Part shown: piece by piece, positions 17,621 to 25,975 of the stretch | How the letters are laid out: each line of letters opens with the position of its first letter | Position numbering within the stretch: the stretch's first letter is position 1 | Source of the DNA: Robiginitomaculum sp. | GTDB lineage: Bacteria; Pseudomonadota; Alphaproteobacteria; Caulobacterales; Maricaulaceae | Assembly (NCBI GenBank): GCA_016763315.1 | Contig: JAESTZ010000091.1 | Coordinates: 1 to 49,948, forward strand | Direction of reading: 5' to 3' | DNA: 49,948 nucleotides | Translations under genes and position numbers: made by a program | The notes under the pieces: model-generated | What the model saw: only the letters and a program-made list of their open reading frames with translations | Told to the model about the DNA's origin: nothing | The model's database searches: none

Positions 17621-18256
17621 ATGGCAACCACTTGTTTGTCTGCAAAAAATTCTGCCACTTTAGATAAGGCCGCAAGCATATTGTCCAATAATGGTTTGGT
17701 AATTGTGCCAACCGAAACTGTCTATGGAATTGCAGCGATGGCCAGTGATGGCGTAGCGATTGAGAGGATATATCAGATAAAAGGCAGGCCTGATCATAAG
17801 GCATTATTAGCGCATGTTGATGGCTTGGAAATGGCTGCAAAATTGGCAAAATTGAACCCATTGGCAGAACAATTGATAGAGCATTTTTGGCCAGGGCCAT
17901 TAACTTTGGTTTTGCAAAAACTGACCGCTGCAAATATTCATGAAAATGCTGGTGGCGGTTTGGCAAGTATTGCCGTTCGTTGCCCTGATCATGACTTTAC
18001 CAAAAACCTGATAGCCAAATTAAATCAGCCATTGGTCGCGCCATCGGCTAATTTTTCTGGCGAACCGCCGCCGGCTTGTTTGAGTGAGTTATCAGAGCAA
18101 ATTGCCAATAATGTTGATATGATAGTTGATGGCGGAACCTGCATAAGCGGTCAGCCATCAACCTTGATTGATTTAACTGGTGCCAACCCAAAAATATTGC
18201 GCCAAGGAGCATTAAGTAAGCAGCAAATCGAACAAGTGAGTGGCTCTCTTGGTTGA
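17621..18256 (+). CDS. tsaC: L-threonylcarbamoyladenylate synthase (YrdC/Sua5 domain)
   Basis: Makes threonylcarbamoyl-AMP from threonine, bicarbonate and ATP, the first step of t6A37 synthesis in ANN-decoding tRNAs; MtaB in this window acts on the product. Motifs are PTETVYGI, the KGRPDHKALLAH nucleotide-binding loop and VAPSANFSG. At 211 residues it has only the YrdC domain; the extra Sua5 C-terminal domain common in alphaproteobacteria (total about 320) is absent, although residues after 185 make a short tail. It overlaps the next gene by 17 bp. Confidence 0.93.
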   Translation: MATTCLSAKNSATLDKAASILSNNGLVIVPTETVYGIAAMASDGVAIERIYQIKGRPDHKALLAHVDGLEMAAKLAKLNPLAEQLIEHFWPGPLTLVLQKLTAANIHENAGGGLASIAVRCPDHDFTKNLIAKLNQPLVAPSANFSGEPPPACLSELSEQIANNVDMIVDGGTCISGQPSTLIDLTGANPKILRQGALSKQQIEQVSGSLG

Positions 18257-19655
18257 ACTGTCCACAAATTTTGTAACGGCATTATCAGGTGTTCTTGATC
18301 CCGATGAAATCATTTTGGATCAAGAAAAACTAACACCATATCTTAAGGAATGGCGCGGCAGGTGGCATGGCAAAACTGCAATAATGGTTTTACCAAATAG
18401 CACAGAAAAACTGGCAAAAATTGTTACATTATGTGCCGAACATCAAATTGCAATCACCTGCCAAGGTGGAAATACCGGTCTGGTCGGCGGGCAGATTCCG
18501 CAAGGGGAATTATTGTTAAACACCGCCAGAATGAGCGCCGTTCGCAATATTGATCCAAAAGCCATGACTATTACTGTTGAGGCAGGAATGACCTTACAGT
18601 CAGTTACCGATATTTGCGTAGAACATAATTTGTTGTTTGCGTTGCAAATTGCTTCTGGTGGCTCGGCTACTATTGGCGGTGCCATCGCCACCAATGCCGG
18701 TGGCATGGGGGTTTTGCGATATGGTAATATGCGGGCAATGGTTTTGGGGCTTGAAGTGGTGATGCCAGATGGCAAGGTTTGGCATGGTTTATCCGGCTTA
18801 CACAAAGACAATACCGGTTATGATCTCAAGCAATTATTTATCGGCTCCGAAGGAACATTGGGAGTGATAACTGCTGCAATTTTGCAATTATTTCCAAAAC
18901 CAGCAAACATTATTACTGCATGGTGTGGTCTGCAAAACGTTGAAGCAGCACTGCAATTATTATCGCATTTAAGAACAAATTCTTTTAGTCAAATATCAAA
19001 GTTTGAGTTGATTTCAAAACAAGCCCTGTCAGTGGTTTTGAAAAACTTGTCTGATAGCCGTGCGCCATTTTCCGATGCCCACGCTTATAATGTACTGGTA
19101 GAATTTGAAACAGATGAGTTTGTAGCAATTGAAGAGGCTTTGTCGCTGGCTTTGGAAATAGGAATAATCACTGATGCTGTGATCGCTAAATCACAAAAAG
19201 AAGCCGATGCTTTATTAGCTTTGCGGGAAAACATTTCGGCAGCACAAAAACCCGAAGGCGCGGCAATCAAGCACGATATTTCTTTGCCGCTCTCAGCAAT
19301 TCCACAGTTTTTGCAACAAATGCAAATGGTCATTAGCGACAAGTTTCCCGGAACTAGGTTTTGTGTGTTCGGGCATTTGGGTGATGGAAATTTACATTAT
19401 AATTTATTGCAGCCAGCAGATGTTAACGGCGATGAATTTTTATCTGCCCGCGATCAGATAACTTCTATGGTTCATGATCTGGTGCATGAAATGGGGGGAA
19501 GTTTTGCCGCCGAACATGGGATAGGCATTGCTAAAATTGATGACATGCAGCGTTATAAATCCCCGGTGGGGCTGAAAATGATGCGAGCCGTTAAGCAAGC
19601 AATTGACCCTGATAATATCATGAACCCGCGAGTTATATTTAAACAACCGAATTGA
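18240..19655 (+). CDS. FAD-linked dehydrogenase of the D-2-hydroxyglutarate/glycolate (GlcD) type
   Basis: A 471-residue VAO-fold flavoenzyme. The FAD domain has CQGGNTGLVGGQ, IASGGSATIGGAIATNAGG and GSEGTLGVIT; the C-terminal substrate domain has FGHLGDGNLHYN with metal-binding histidines and EHGIGIAK. It would oxidise a D-2-hydroxyacid and pass electrons to a quinone or flavoprotein. The closest match by eye is D-2-hydroxyglutarate dehydrogenase, but D-lactate or glycolate cannot be excluded. The start is uncertain: GTG at 18240 overlaps tsaC, and TTG at 18249 is an alternative. Confidence 0.88.
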   Translation: MALLVELSTNFVTALSGVLDPDEIILDQEKLTPYLKEWRGRWHGKTAIMVLPNSTEKLAKIVTLCAEHQIAITCQGGNTGLVGGQIPQGELLLNTARMSAVRNIDPKAMTITVEAGMTLQSVTDICVEHNLLFALQIASGGSATIGGAIATNAGGMGVLRYGNMRAMVLGLEVVMPDGKVWHGLSGLHKDNTGYDLKQLFIGSEGTLGVITAAILQLFPKPANIITAWCGLQNVEAALQLLSHLRTNSFSQISKFELISKQALSVVLKNLSDSRAPFSDAHAYNVLVEFETDEFVAIEEALSLALEIGIITDAVIAKSQKEADALLALRENISAAQKPEGAAIKHDISLPLSAIPQFLQQMQMVISDKFPGTRFCVFGHLGDGNLHYNLLQPADVNGDEFLSARDQITSMVHDLVHEMGGSFAAEHGIGIAKIDDMQRYKSPVGLKMMRAVKQAIDPDNIMNPRVIFKQPN

Positions 19656-19710
19656 AATTTTCCATTAGCCAGCATAGGTATATAACCTAACTGATATTAT
19701 AGGTCGTCCA

Positions 19711-20496
19711 ATGCTTACTTTATTATCCCCAGCCAAAAAACTTGTAACACCGGCTTTTGATCCCAATTTGTCGGTAACTGCTCCGGTGTTAGGCAAGTCG
19801 GCTCAGGAATTATCTGTTGTCACCAAGAAACTGACCAGAGCGCAAATCAGGCAGATGATGAAATTGTCGGAGAATTTAACCGAGCTTACATTCGAGCGTT
19901 TTCAAGACCTGAATGTTGCTGACAAAACCAAAGGCACACCGGCGGTTTTAACTTTTGCTGGCGATGTCTACCGCGGCTTGCAAGTTGATACTCTATTGCC
20001 GCAGGATCTTGATTTTGCGCAAAACAGTTTGCGTATTTTATCGGGTCTTTATGGCGTGCTTAGACCGTTGGATATTATCCAGCCATACCGGTTGGAAATG
20101 GGTCGCAAGATCACAACTTCGCACGGCGAGGACTTGTATGATTTTTGGGGAAGCAGTATTGCCGACGAATTAAATCAACAATTACAAAGCCATGATCATC
20201 AGGTTATTATCAATTTGGCTTCTAATGAATATTTCAAAGCTGTTGATAAAAAAGCCCTGAACAGAACGATTATTTCGCCGGTTTTCAAGGAAGAAAAAGA
20301 CGGCCAGCAACGAATTTTAAGTGTGTTCGCAAAACTAGCCAGAGGCCTGATGGCTAGGTGGATTGTGCAGAACCGCATAACCGATCCAGCCGATCTGAAA
20401 AACTTTGACATTGCCGGATATAGTTTTTGCACCGAGGGATCAACACTCGACAAACCACTTTTCGTCCGGCCACAACCACAAAAAAAGGCGGCTTAG
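19711..20496 (+). CDS. yaaA: Peroxide stress protein YaaA
   Basis: A 261-residue DUF328 protein starting MLTLLSPAKKL, with LSGLYGVLRPLDIIQPYRLE near residue 112 and NLASNEYFKAVD near residue 168. YaaA lowers intracellular free iron and protects DNA during peroxide stress, and its fold includes a DNA-binding helix-hairpin-helix-like element. It has 55 bp of leader after the FAD dehydrogenase, containing AGGT-ATATA-ACCT. A distant relative appears to be encoded at 36345. Confidence 0.96.
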   Translation: MLTLLSPAKKLVTPAFDPNLSVTAPVLGKSAQELSVVTKKLTRAQIRQMMKLSENLTELTFERFQDLNVADKTKGTPAVLTFAGDVYRGLQVDTLLPQDLDFAQNSLRILSGLYGVLRPLDIIQPYRLEMGRKITTSHGEDLYDFWGSSIADELNQQLQSHDHQVIINLASNEYFKAVDKKALNRTIISPVFKEEKDGQQRILSVFAKLARGLMARWIVQNRITDPADLKNFDIAGYSFCTEGSTLDKPLFVRPQPQKKAA

Positions 20497-20498
20497 GT

Positions 20499-20831
20499 GT
20501 GAGTGTCATCCTACAGTGGATCAAACTATTCCAGAAAAAATTAGTTGTGCAAATTAGGTGGAAGATAAATGAGACGATTACTAAATTTTTCCATATTTTT
20601 TTTACGATAATAATAATGTTCGCAGCTGTGATTGCTAGGGATATTTTCTTGATTTATGCAGTGCCAATATTTCTGGCTGGCGTGTCATTGCACCCCAGTA
20701 GAGACGGGCCTGATTTTTTGGCTGCCTCTAAGATAGGTCACTTTTTTATGCATATCATTGGGCTTTCTCTTTTGGTGTTCTTTTTAGTGGTGTTTGTTAT
20801 TCAACCATGGCTAAAAACAATGGAATGGTAA
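20499..20831 (+). CDS. Small hypothetical membrane protein
   Basis: If started at the GTG three bases after the yaaA stop, this is a 110-residue protein with two hydrophobic segments (FFTIIIMFAAVIARDIFLIY and a C-terminal IIGLSLLVFFLVVFVI) joined by a short loop with HPSRDGPD. The reading frame is open further upstream into yaaA, but those residues are unlikely to be real. I do not recognise the family. It is the first of a run of small membrane genes and is probably co-transcribed with yaaA. Confidence 0.5.
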   Translation: MSVILQWIKLFQKKLVVQIRWKINETITKFFHIFFTIIIMFAAVIARDIFLIYAVPIFLAGVSLHPSRDGPDFLAASKIGHFFMHIIGLSLLVFFLVVFVIQPWLKTMEW

Positions 20832-20841
20832 TGGCTTAGAT

Positions 20842-21171
20842 ATGAGTATGTATGGTTTCTTGGACAAATTCCCCATACGAGTTCAAAAGTTTTTTCGAGG
20901 CTTCTATCTGTTTTCCTATGGGCTTCTTGTTGTGCTGACGCTGATAATGGCTTTGATGTCATTATCTATATTTTATGGCTTTGTATTTCTCATATCCTGT
21001 GTAATCGCTTTATATTATTATGCAGGGCAGCGTCTTTTTGAGCCACCAAGAAAGAGTGATAAAATCAATCTAAAACTGACAATGGGCATCCTACTTGGAT
21101 CAGCGTGGTTATTGTTACTGATTTTTATTATACAGATAATCAGTGCCGCTGTTGTTTTACCCTCGCAATAA
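20842..21171 (+). CDS. Small hypothetical membrane protein
   Basis: A 109-residue protein with a short N-terminal amphipathic part (FLDKFPIRVQKFFRGF), two closely spaced hydrophobic segments (residues 20-62) and a third near the C-terminus, separated by a polar RLFEPPRKSDK loop. It starts ten bases after the preceding small membrane gene. No family is recognised; topology suggests an inner-membrane accessory protein. Confidence 0.5.
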   Translation: MSMYGFLDKFPIRVQKFFRGFYLFSYGLLVVLTLIMALMSLSIFYGFVFLISCVIALYYYAGQRLFEPPRKSDKINLKLTMGILLGSAWLLLLIFIIQIISAAVVLPSQ

Positions 21172-21296
21172 CTACTTTCAGTAAACTGGCGCGAAGCGTT
21201 GTTTCATGTTTTCTTTTTAGCCAGACGAGAAAAGCGATTCTGATCCCTTATAAAGTCCGAGACTAGAGCTTTTATTGGCAAATGCATATCTTTAGC

Positions 21297-21370
21297 TGTC
21301 GCATTTGCTCACCACAAAACCTTTTTGAGTGGTCGCAATCCTTTGCCGTAAAACTGGTATCCACTTTTCC
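21297..21370 (+). repeat. Family 1 hairpin repeat, copy C (composite, one arm lost)
   Basis: A truncated unit (GTCGCATTTGC...CACAAAACC) is followed directly by GTGGTCGCAATCC, CCGTAAAACTGG and TATCCACTTTT. The expected right arm AGGATTGC is missing. The rest of the 21172-21451 gap shows no gene. Confidence 0.7.
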
Positions 21371-21451
21371 TGGCAACGGCTCAAAATTAGACAAAGCTAT
21401 TTTTAATGCCTATATTAGTTTTGCTGTGGGGCAATAGATTTTGAAAGAACG

Positions 21452-21637
21452 ATGATGGAAATCATTTTATTGCCTAGTATATTTTATTTTTTGCCTTGGA
21501 TCATTGCGCTGGTACGCGGGCATCAGGACACAACGGCTATCTTCTTTTTGACTTTGCTGCTTGGCTGGACGGGATTGTTCTGGATCATCGCCTTTGTCTG
21601 GTCACTAACCCATGTCAGACGACGGTATAAATATTGA
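21452..21637 (+). CDS. T4 Imm-like superinfection immunity family protein
   Basis: A 61-residue protein with two transmembrane helices and the pattern FLPWIIALVRGHQDT then LLLGWTGLFWIIAFVWSL, which matches the small 'superinfection immunity' membrane family named after phage T4 Imm. In T4, Imm blocks DNA entry of superinfecting phage; the many bacterial chromosomal members are untested and may have other roles. The stop overlaps the TTG start of the next gene (TTGA). Confidence 0.75.
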   Translation: MMEIILLPSIFYFLPWIIALVRGHQDTTAIFFLTLLLGWTGLFWIIAFVWSLTHVRRRYKY

Positions 21638-22020
21638 TCCGATTATTGGTTTTTATAATTCTGCTGGGCTTCAGTGCTAATCAGGCTTTTGCACAACAAC
21701 GGATGCAAGTTGAGCGTCCGCCAGAAACTTCTGCGATTTTAGGCGACCTTGCTTGGGTTTTGGGTGCAAGTCATTATTTAAGCGTTTTATGTGAAGGCAA
21801 AAACACCCAGACGTGGCGTGATGCCATGGTTGAATTGCTAGAGCTGGAAAACCCGCATTATCGTTTGCGTAGGAACTTGGTAGCTGAGTTTAATTCTGGA
21901 TACCAAAATCAACAGCGGCGATTTTATAGTTGCGATACTGTTAGCAAACAGCAATTACAAACCATTTCAAAACAAGGTAGAATTTTATCGGATAGTTTAG
22001 CTGATCCTTATCTCAAGTAA
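21634..22020 (+). CDS. TIGR02301-like exported protein
   Basis: A 128-residue protein with a signal peptide ending near AFAQQ. The mature part has LGASHYLSVLCEG, WRDAMVELLELE, a FNSGYQ motif and SCDTV, so two cysteines could form a disulfide. This matches my memory of TIGR02301, a family of unknown function restricted mainly to alphaproteobacteria. The start is TTG, overlapping the previous stop by four bases, which implies coupled translation. Confidence 0.7.
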   Translation: MIRLLVFIILLGFSANQAFAQQRMQVERPPETSAILGDLAWVLGASHYLSVLCEGKNTQTWRDAMVELLELENPHYRLRRNLVAEFNSGYQNQQRRFYSCDTVSKQQLQTISKQGRILSDSLADPYLK

Positions 22021-22085
22021 GCTATAAGATTACCCAGAGGCGGGATCAACCTGCCCATTGGAATGGTTTTTCGTGAGAAGTGGTG

Positions 22086-22346
22086 ATGACAACCGAAATT
22101 ACGATATCTGATCGTCTTAATAAGGACGAACAAAAGTCTACGGCTTTGGATATGATCCTGATAGCTTGGGATCAAGCCTTGAGCAAAGGTTGCTCGCCAG
22201 AAACCATTGCTACTTCTGCTATTTTCGCCGCATTGGCTGATCTTATTGATGTCTATGGCGAAGAACTGGTCGCGGAAATGTCTAGGCGTTTACCTGATCG
22301 TATCAGTAGGGGTGAGTTCTCTATGCGCGAAGGCCCGGTTAACTAG
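22086..22346 (+). CDS. Small hypothetical protein
   Basis: An 86-residue, mostly helical, acidic cytoplasmic protein (MTTEITISDRL...). It contains SPETIATSAIFAALADLIDVYG and MSRRLPDRIS. Two GTG codons precede the ATG in frame; the ATG is preferred because GAGAAG lies upstream at normal spacing. It resembles small conserved alphaproteobacterial proteins, but I cannot name the family. A strong terminator follows. Confidence 0.6.
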   Translation: MTTEITISDRLNKDEQKSTALDMILIAWDQALSKGCSPETIATSAIFAALADLIDVYGEELVAEMSRRLPDRISRGEFSMREGPVN

Positions 22347-22390
22347 GGTCACGCGCCAAAAATAATAAGAAAACATATCAAACTGGTTCA

Positions 22391-22420
22391 AGGTCGGGGG
22401 TAATTCCCCGACCTTTATTT
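22391..22420 (+). terminator. Rho-independent terminator
   Basis: Perfect 9-bp stem AGGTCGGGG/CCCCGACCT with a 6-base loop, then TTATTT. It closes the 20.5-22.3 kb gene run and faces the end of the CoA transferase gene. Confidence 0.85.
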
Positions 22421-22437
22421 ATGGCGTGGTATTTAAC

Positions 22438-23778
22438 CTAAAACTCCGCCTTAGAGGAGCCGAGCTCGCAACTTGGTCGCAACCAGTTCATATGTGTATC
22501 TTTTATTTTGATAGGCGCTCGCAGTCGCAAAGCCTGTCCCCACGGAGTTTGCTCAATTTCACTGCAAAAATCTGATGCTCGAGGTTGCAAATTCAAATTT
22601 CCCGGTTCTGATTGTGGATGTTCCATGAGTAATGTTGCCGTTCTGGCCAATGAAAGCTGCGTATTTGTCAGGCCATTGCCTTCAATAGCTGCGGTAATTG
22701 CACGAATAACTGCTGCGGCCATTAAATATCCGGTGGCATGATCAAGTGCTTGCACCGGTAGCGGTGTTGGTTTGTTCTGTTTTGCCCAACGCATACCCGC
22801 ATCGGCTATGCCGCAACTCATTTGTACCAAGCTGTCAAATCCTCGGCGTTCTGCCCATGGCCCGCTCCAGCCATAGGCGTTTAGCGATACTTCTAATAAT
22901 TGCGGAGCAATAGCCGTTCTATTTTTTTCACTATAACCAAGCAAATCAAGCGCTTTCGGGCGGTACCCATGCACTAGCACATCGGCTTCTTGAAGCAATT
23001 TTTCAAAAATAGTCCGGTGGTTTTTGTTGCGTAAATTCAACCGGCAACATTTTTTACCCAAAGTAATGTCTGGTACGATATTTGCCTCGCACCAATTGGG
23101 AGGATCAATACGCAATACATTTGCGCCAAAGCCGGCAAGGGTTCTTGTTGCCACTGGCCCCGCAAGAACTCTGGTTAAATCCAGAACACGCAAGCCAGCT
23201 AATGGTTGTTCAAGAATGGCCGGCCAGTCGTTAATCGTAGATTTTCTGGTCTGTTTCTTGATGATTAAAGGCTCGGCAGCAATGGCTTTTCCTTGCGGGT
23301 GAGCGTTCCAATCATTACATGCGCGCATTTTTGCTGCAACGCCTCCGGCTTCGACAATTGCTGCTTCTAAATTTTCTGATTTCCACTTTCTAACAGCTAA
23401 TGCAACATTTTCTCGGTCATCTTTGCAGGATAATACTTGCAAGGCTGCTTGACGGTGGTGTGGTGAATTAGTGTGTAATTTAATCCAGCCATCACTACAT
23501 TTGTAGTCACCGGCAATGGAGTCCCATAGTGGCGGCATGTTCCAGTTAATTGGCTTAATGGATTGCCCGAACCATAATGAAGCAAGTCTATTATCCACCT
23601 GTACCATGGGTCTGTGGTTTAATAATCCGAGTTTTTCTATTAAAATCGATATAGAAACACCAACTGCACCAAGGCTGGCACTGGCAAGTTCTGAGACAGA
23701 GTAACGTGAAGAAAGTTTATCTGTCTTTGATGTTTTGTAATTGGCATTAATGTTCAGTGCGGCAAATATTTCTTTCAT
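22438..23778 (-). CDS. CaiB/BaiF-type CoA transferase, rearranged domain order
   Basis: Class III CoA transferase, 446 residues. The usual N-terminal nucleotide-fold motif (LAGLRVLDLTRVLAGPVATR, then GANVLRIDPP) begins only near residue 192 instead of near residue 5. It is preceded by a segment with GDYKCSDGWIKLHTNSPHHR that resembles the middle and C-terminal part of ordinary CaiB proteins. Catalysis in this class uses an aspartate and moves CoA between acids. It is divergent from a MarR regulator and enoyl-CoA hydratase, suggesting fatty or organic acid degradation; the substrate is unknown. Confidence 0.82.
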   Translation of the reverse strand: MKEIFAALNINANYKTSKTDKLSSRYSVSELASASLGAVGVSISILIEKLGLLNHRPMVQVDNRLASLWFGQSIKPINWNMPPLWDSIAGDYKCSDGWIKLHTNSPHHRQAALQVLSCKDDRENVALAVRKWKSENLEAAIVEAGGVAAKMRACNDWNAHPQGKAIAAEPLIIKKQTRKSTINDWPAILEQPLAGLRVLDLTRVLAGPVATRTLAGFGANVLRIDPPNWCEANIVPDITLGKKCCRLNLRNKNHRTIFEKLLQEADVLVHGYRPKALDLLGYSEKNRTAIAPQLLEVSLNAYGWSGPWAERRGFDSLVQMSCGIADAGMRWAKQNKPTPLPVQALDHATGYLMAAAVIRAITAAIEGNGLTNTQLSLARTATLLMEHPQSEPGNLNLQPRASDFCSEIEQTPWGQALRLRAPIKIKDTHMNWLRPSCELGSSKAEF

Positions 23779-23886
23779 ACCGTACTTTATCGCGTGTTTG
23801 GTGATGTGTCACTGTATCTTATAGGGGTTTTCATGGCTATTTAAATAACTATTGCATGTGTGTAATAACTGTGAAATATATTTAGC

Positions 23887-24327
23887 ATGGTTATTGCTCG
23901 TCCCGTTGATAGAAGATTGTTTTTACTGCTTGATCGTGCTCGTCACAAATTATTCAAGCGGGCAAATGTGCGTTTATTGGCCGAAGTGGGTATAAGCACA
24001 GTACAGGGCGGTGCGCTGTTTTTTCTTGGTCGCCATGATAATTGTTTGCTTTCTGATCTTGCCGAAGGTCTGGCTTTGAATAATTCGGCAATTACTGGTT
24101 TGGCGGCCCGTATGGAGAAATCCGGTCTGATTAAGCGAAGCAGATGTGTCGTTGATGGGCGGGCGTGGCGTATTTGCCTTACTGCGCTTGGTAAAGAAAA
24201 GCGTGTTGTAGTAATGGAGCATTTGCGTCAGTTTAACACGGAAATATCAACTGGTTTCAGCGAGGAAGAAATGGATATTGTTTATCGTTTCTTATCCAGC
24301 GTAGCCGAAGTGGAGACGATAAAATAA
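23887..24327 (+). CDS. MarR-family transcriptional regulator
   Basis: A 146-residue winged-helix protein: helices with VQGGALFFLG, recognition region LALNNSAITGLAARMEKSGLIKR, and the wing with VDGRAWRICLTALG. MarR proteins are dimeric repressors released by small phenolic or acyl-CoA ligands. It overlaps the enoyl-CoA hydratase by one base (TAATG) and is divergent from the CoA transferase, so it plausibly controls both from the 108-bp shared region, which is AT-rich and has a TATTGCATGTGTGTAATA element. Confidence 0.88.
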   Translation: MVIARPVDRRLFLLLDRARHKLFKRANVRLLAEVGISTVQGGALFFLGRHDNCLLSDLAEGLALNNSAITGLAARMEKSGLIKRSRCVVDGRAWRICLTALGKEKRVVVMEHLRQFNTEISTGFSEEEMDIVYRFLSSVAEVETIK

Positions 24328-25106
24328 TGAGTGAAGTCGTATTGGTGAATGATGCGAACGATGTTCGCACGATTACTTTGAATCGCCCTAATAAGAAAAA
24401 CGCTCTTTCACATGAAATGTATGCGTTGATGGCTGATGCAATAATTGCCGCCGAAGCTGATAACTCCTTAAAAGTAATAATACTTACCGGTAGTGATAGT
24501 TGTTTTACTGCCGGCAATGATCTTGGTGATTTTCTGGGTAGTCCACCTGAGTTGAACGCCGAAGAACGTCCGCCGGTTACAAGGTTTATGTTTGCGTTAC
24601 TTGAGGCCAAAAAACCGGTAATCGCGGCCATTGAAGGCCCGGCAGTAGGTATTGGAGTCACTATGTTATTGCACTGTGAATTTGCCTATGCTGGCGAGAA
24701 TGCGTATTTTTTAACTCCATTCGTTAATCTTGCTTTGCCGCCTGAATATGCTTCAACATTATTGTTGCCACAGATCGTCGGCCAGAAGAAAGCTGTAGAA
24801 ATGCTGATGCTGGGCGAAAAAACCTCGGCCAATGCGGCGGTTGAAATGGGCTTGGTCACTGCTGTAACCAAATCCGGCGAGGCTCTTGCGCGGGCAAATG
24901 AAACTGCGCAAAAATTAGCCAAAAAAGCTCCGCAGGCAATACGTCTAACCAAGAAATTGCTTAACATGCCGCCGGAAGCGGTGGTCGATAGAATGAACCG
25001 CGAGGGTGAGTTGTTTGCCACTAGTTTACATTCGGCAGAGTTTAAAGAATCCGTCACTGCTTTTTTCGAAAAACGGGATCCGGATTACTCTGGTTGCGCG
25101 GAATAA
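24327..25106 (+). CDS. Enoyl-CoA hydratase/isomerase family protein
   Basis: A 259-residue crotonase-fold enzyme. The oxyanion-hole elements are CFTAGNDLGDF and IEGPAVGIGVTMLLHCEFAYA, followed by FVNLALPPEYAST and the C-terminal QAIRLTKKLL helix. The pattern resembles enoyl-CoA hydratases and delta3-delta2-enoyl-CoA isomerases; the exact reaction cannot be assigned. It is coupled to the MarR gene, and together with the divergent CoA transferase forms a probable acyl-CoA catabolic unit. Confidence 0.88.
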   Translation: MSEVVLVNDANDVRTITLNRPNKKNALSHEMYALMADAIIAAEADNSLKVIILTGSDSCFTAGNDLGDFLGSPPELNAEERPPVTRFMFALLEAKKPVIAAIEGPAVGIGVTMLLHCEFAYAGENAYFLTPFVNLALPPEYASTLLLPQIVGQKKAVEMLMLGEKTSANAAVEMGLVTAVTKSGEALARANETAQKLAKKAPQAIRLTKKLLNMPPEAVVDRMNREGELFATSLHSAEFKESVTAFFEKRDPDYSGCAE

Positions 25107-25146
25107 TTATAAATTATTACGCGTATGAAGTACATTGAGGGGCGAT

Positions 25147-25491
25147 ATGAGCAATCATCATAAAATAGACTATGTAGAGCTACCATCAACGGACTTTGCC
25201 GCGATGCAGAAATTTTACGGCTCGGTTTTTGGTTGGACATTTGAGGATTATAGCGGAAAATATGTCGCGTTTAGCGGTGCAGGGCTGGAGGGCGGATTTG
25301 CTCCGGTGGAGAAGGCTCCACCAAGAGGCGGTGCGATGGTGATATTATACTCCGATGATCTTACTGCATCAGAAAGGGCGGTAATTACCGCTGGTGCTGA
25401 AATTACTGAACACCATGATTTCCCCGGCGGTTCACGGTTTCAGTTTCTCGATCCTTCAGGAAATGAGCTGGCAATCTGGACAAAAACTTAA
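25147..25491 (+). CDS. VOC (glyoxalase/dioxygenase-fold) family protein
   Basis: A 114-residue protein of the vicinal oxygen chelate fold: beta-alpha-beta modules with IDYVELPSTD, FYGSVFGWTFEDY, and FQFLDPSGNELAIW at the end, whose glutamate is a usual metal ligand. Members include glyoxalases, dioxygenases and antibiotic-binding proteins, and this subgroup is generally unassigned. The ATG preceded by GAGGGG is used; an in-frame upstream codon would remove that ribosome binding site. Confidence 0.8.
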   Translation: MSNHHKIDYVELPSTDFAAMQKFYGSVFGWTFEDYSGKYVAFSGAGLEGGFAPVEKAPPRGGAMVILYSDDLTASERAVITAGAEITEHHDFPGGSRFQFLDPSGNELAIWTKT

Positions 25492-25577
25492 ACTCAACCT
25501 TTCCATTAATGTCAGATCAAGCCGATAGATTCTAACCCTAGGCTTTCCAATTAGGCTTTCTGCTTTCAGAAATTGTG

Positions 25578-25614
25578 TTGACTTACGTTTATATTCTATC
25601 TATCCATGGAATAT
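25578..25614 (+). promoter_or_regulatory. Probable ars promoter and ArsR operator
   Basis: TTGACT (25578-25583), a 17-base spacer and TATCCA (25601-25606) make a sigma70-like promoter. An inverted repeat ATATTC-N12-GAATAT (25591-25596, 25609-25614) covers the -10 element and runs into the arsR ATG, a good position for ArsR repression. If this promoter is used, the transcript starts at or next to the ATG (leaderless). Confidence 0.5.
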
Positions 25615-25975
25615 GCAAATGATAAACAATATTACTACGCTTTCTGCTATTGCCCATGAGGGGCGGCTGATTTTGTTCCGGTTGTTGGTTAAAGCCGGAG
25701 ACGATGGTTTTCCAGCTGGAGAACTATCAAGGCTGGCAAAGGTGAACATAACGACTTCGTCGGCGCAATTATCCGTATTGGCAAATGCCAAATTGGTAAC
25801 AACCGATCGCGTTGGGCGCTCAATAATTTACCGTGCAAATTATAAAACTATAAGCGATTTGCTTGGCTTTCTCATGGCGGATTGTTGCTTGGGTAGGGAA
25901 GAAGTATTGCGCCCATTACAAGGAATAACATCGTGTTGCGCCGATGATACATCTAAAAAGGAGATATTAAAGTGA
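25613..25975 (+). CDS. arsR: ArsR-family metalloregulator
   Basis: A 120-residue winged-helix repressor: LSAIAHEGRLILFRLLV, recognition helix with NITTSSAQLSVLANAKLV, and wing VGRSIIYRANY. Arsenic-binding cysteines are not in the DNA-binding helix but near the C-terminus: C91-C92 (MADCCLG) and C108-C109 (TSCC). This resembles the Acidithiobacillus-type As(III) site (C95/C96/C102 as I recall). The stop overlaps the arsI GTG (GTGA). ATG at 25613 is used; ATG at 25619 is possible. Confidence 0.85.
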   Translation: MQMINNITTLSAIAHEGRLILFRLLVKAGDDGFPAGELSRLAKVNITTSSAQLSVLANAKLVTTDRVGRSIIYRANYKTISDLLGFLMADCCLGREEVLRPLQGITSCCADDTSKKEILK

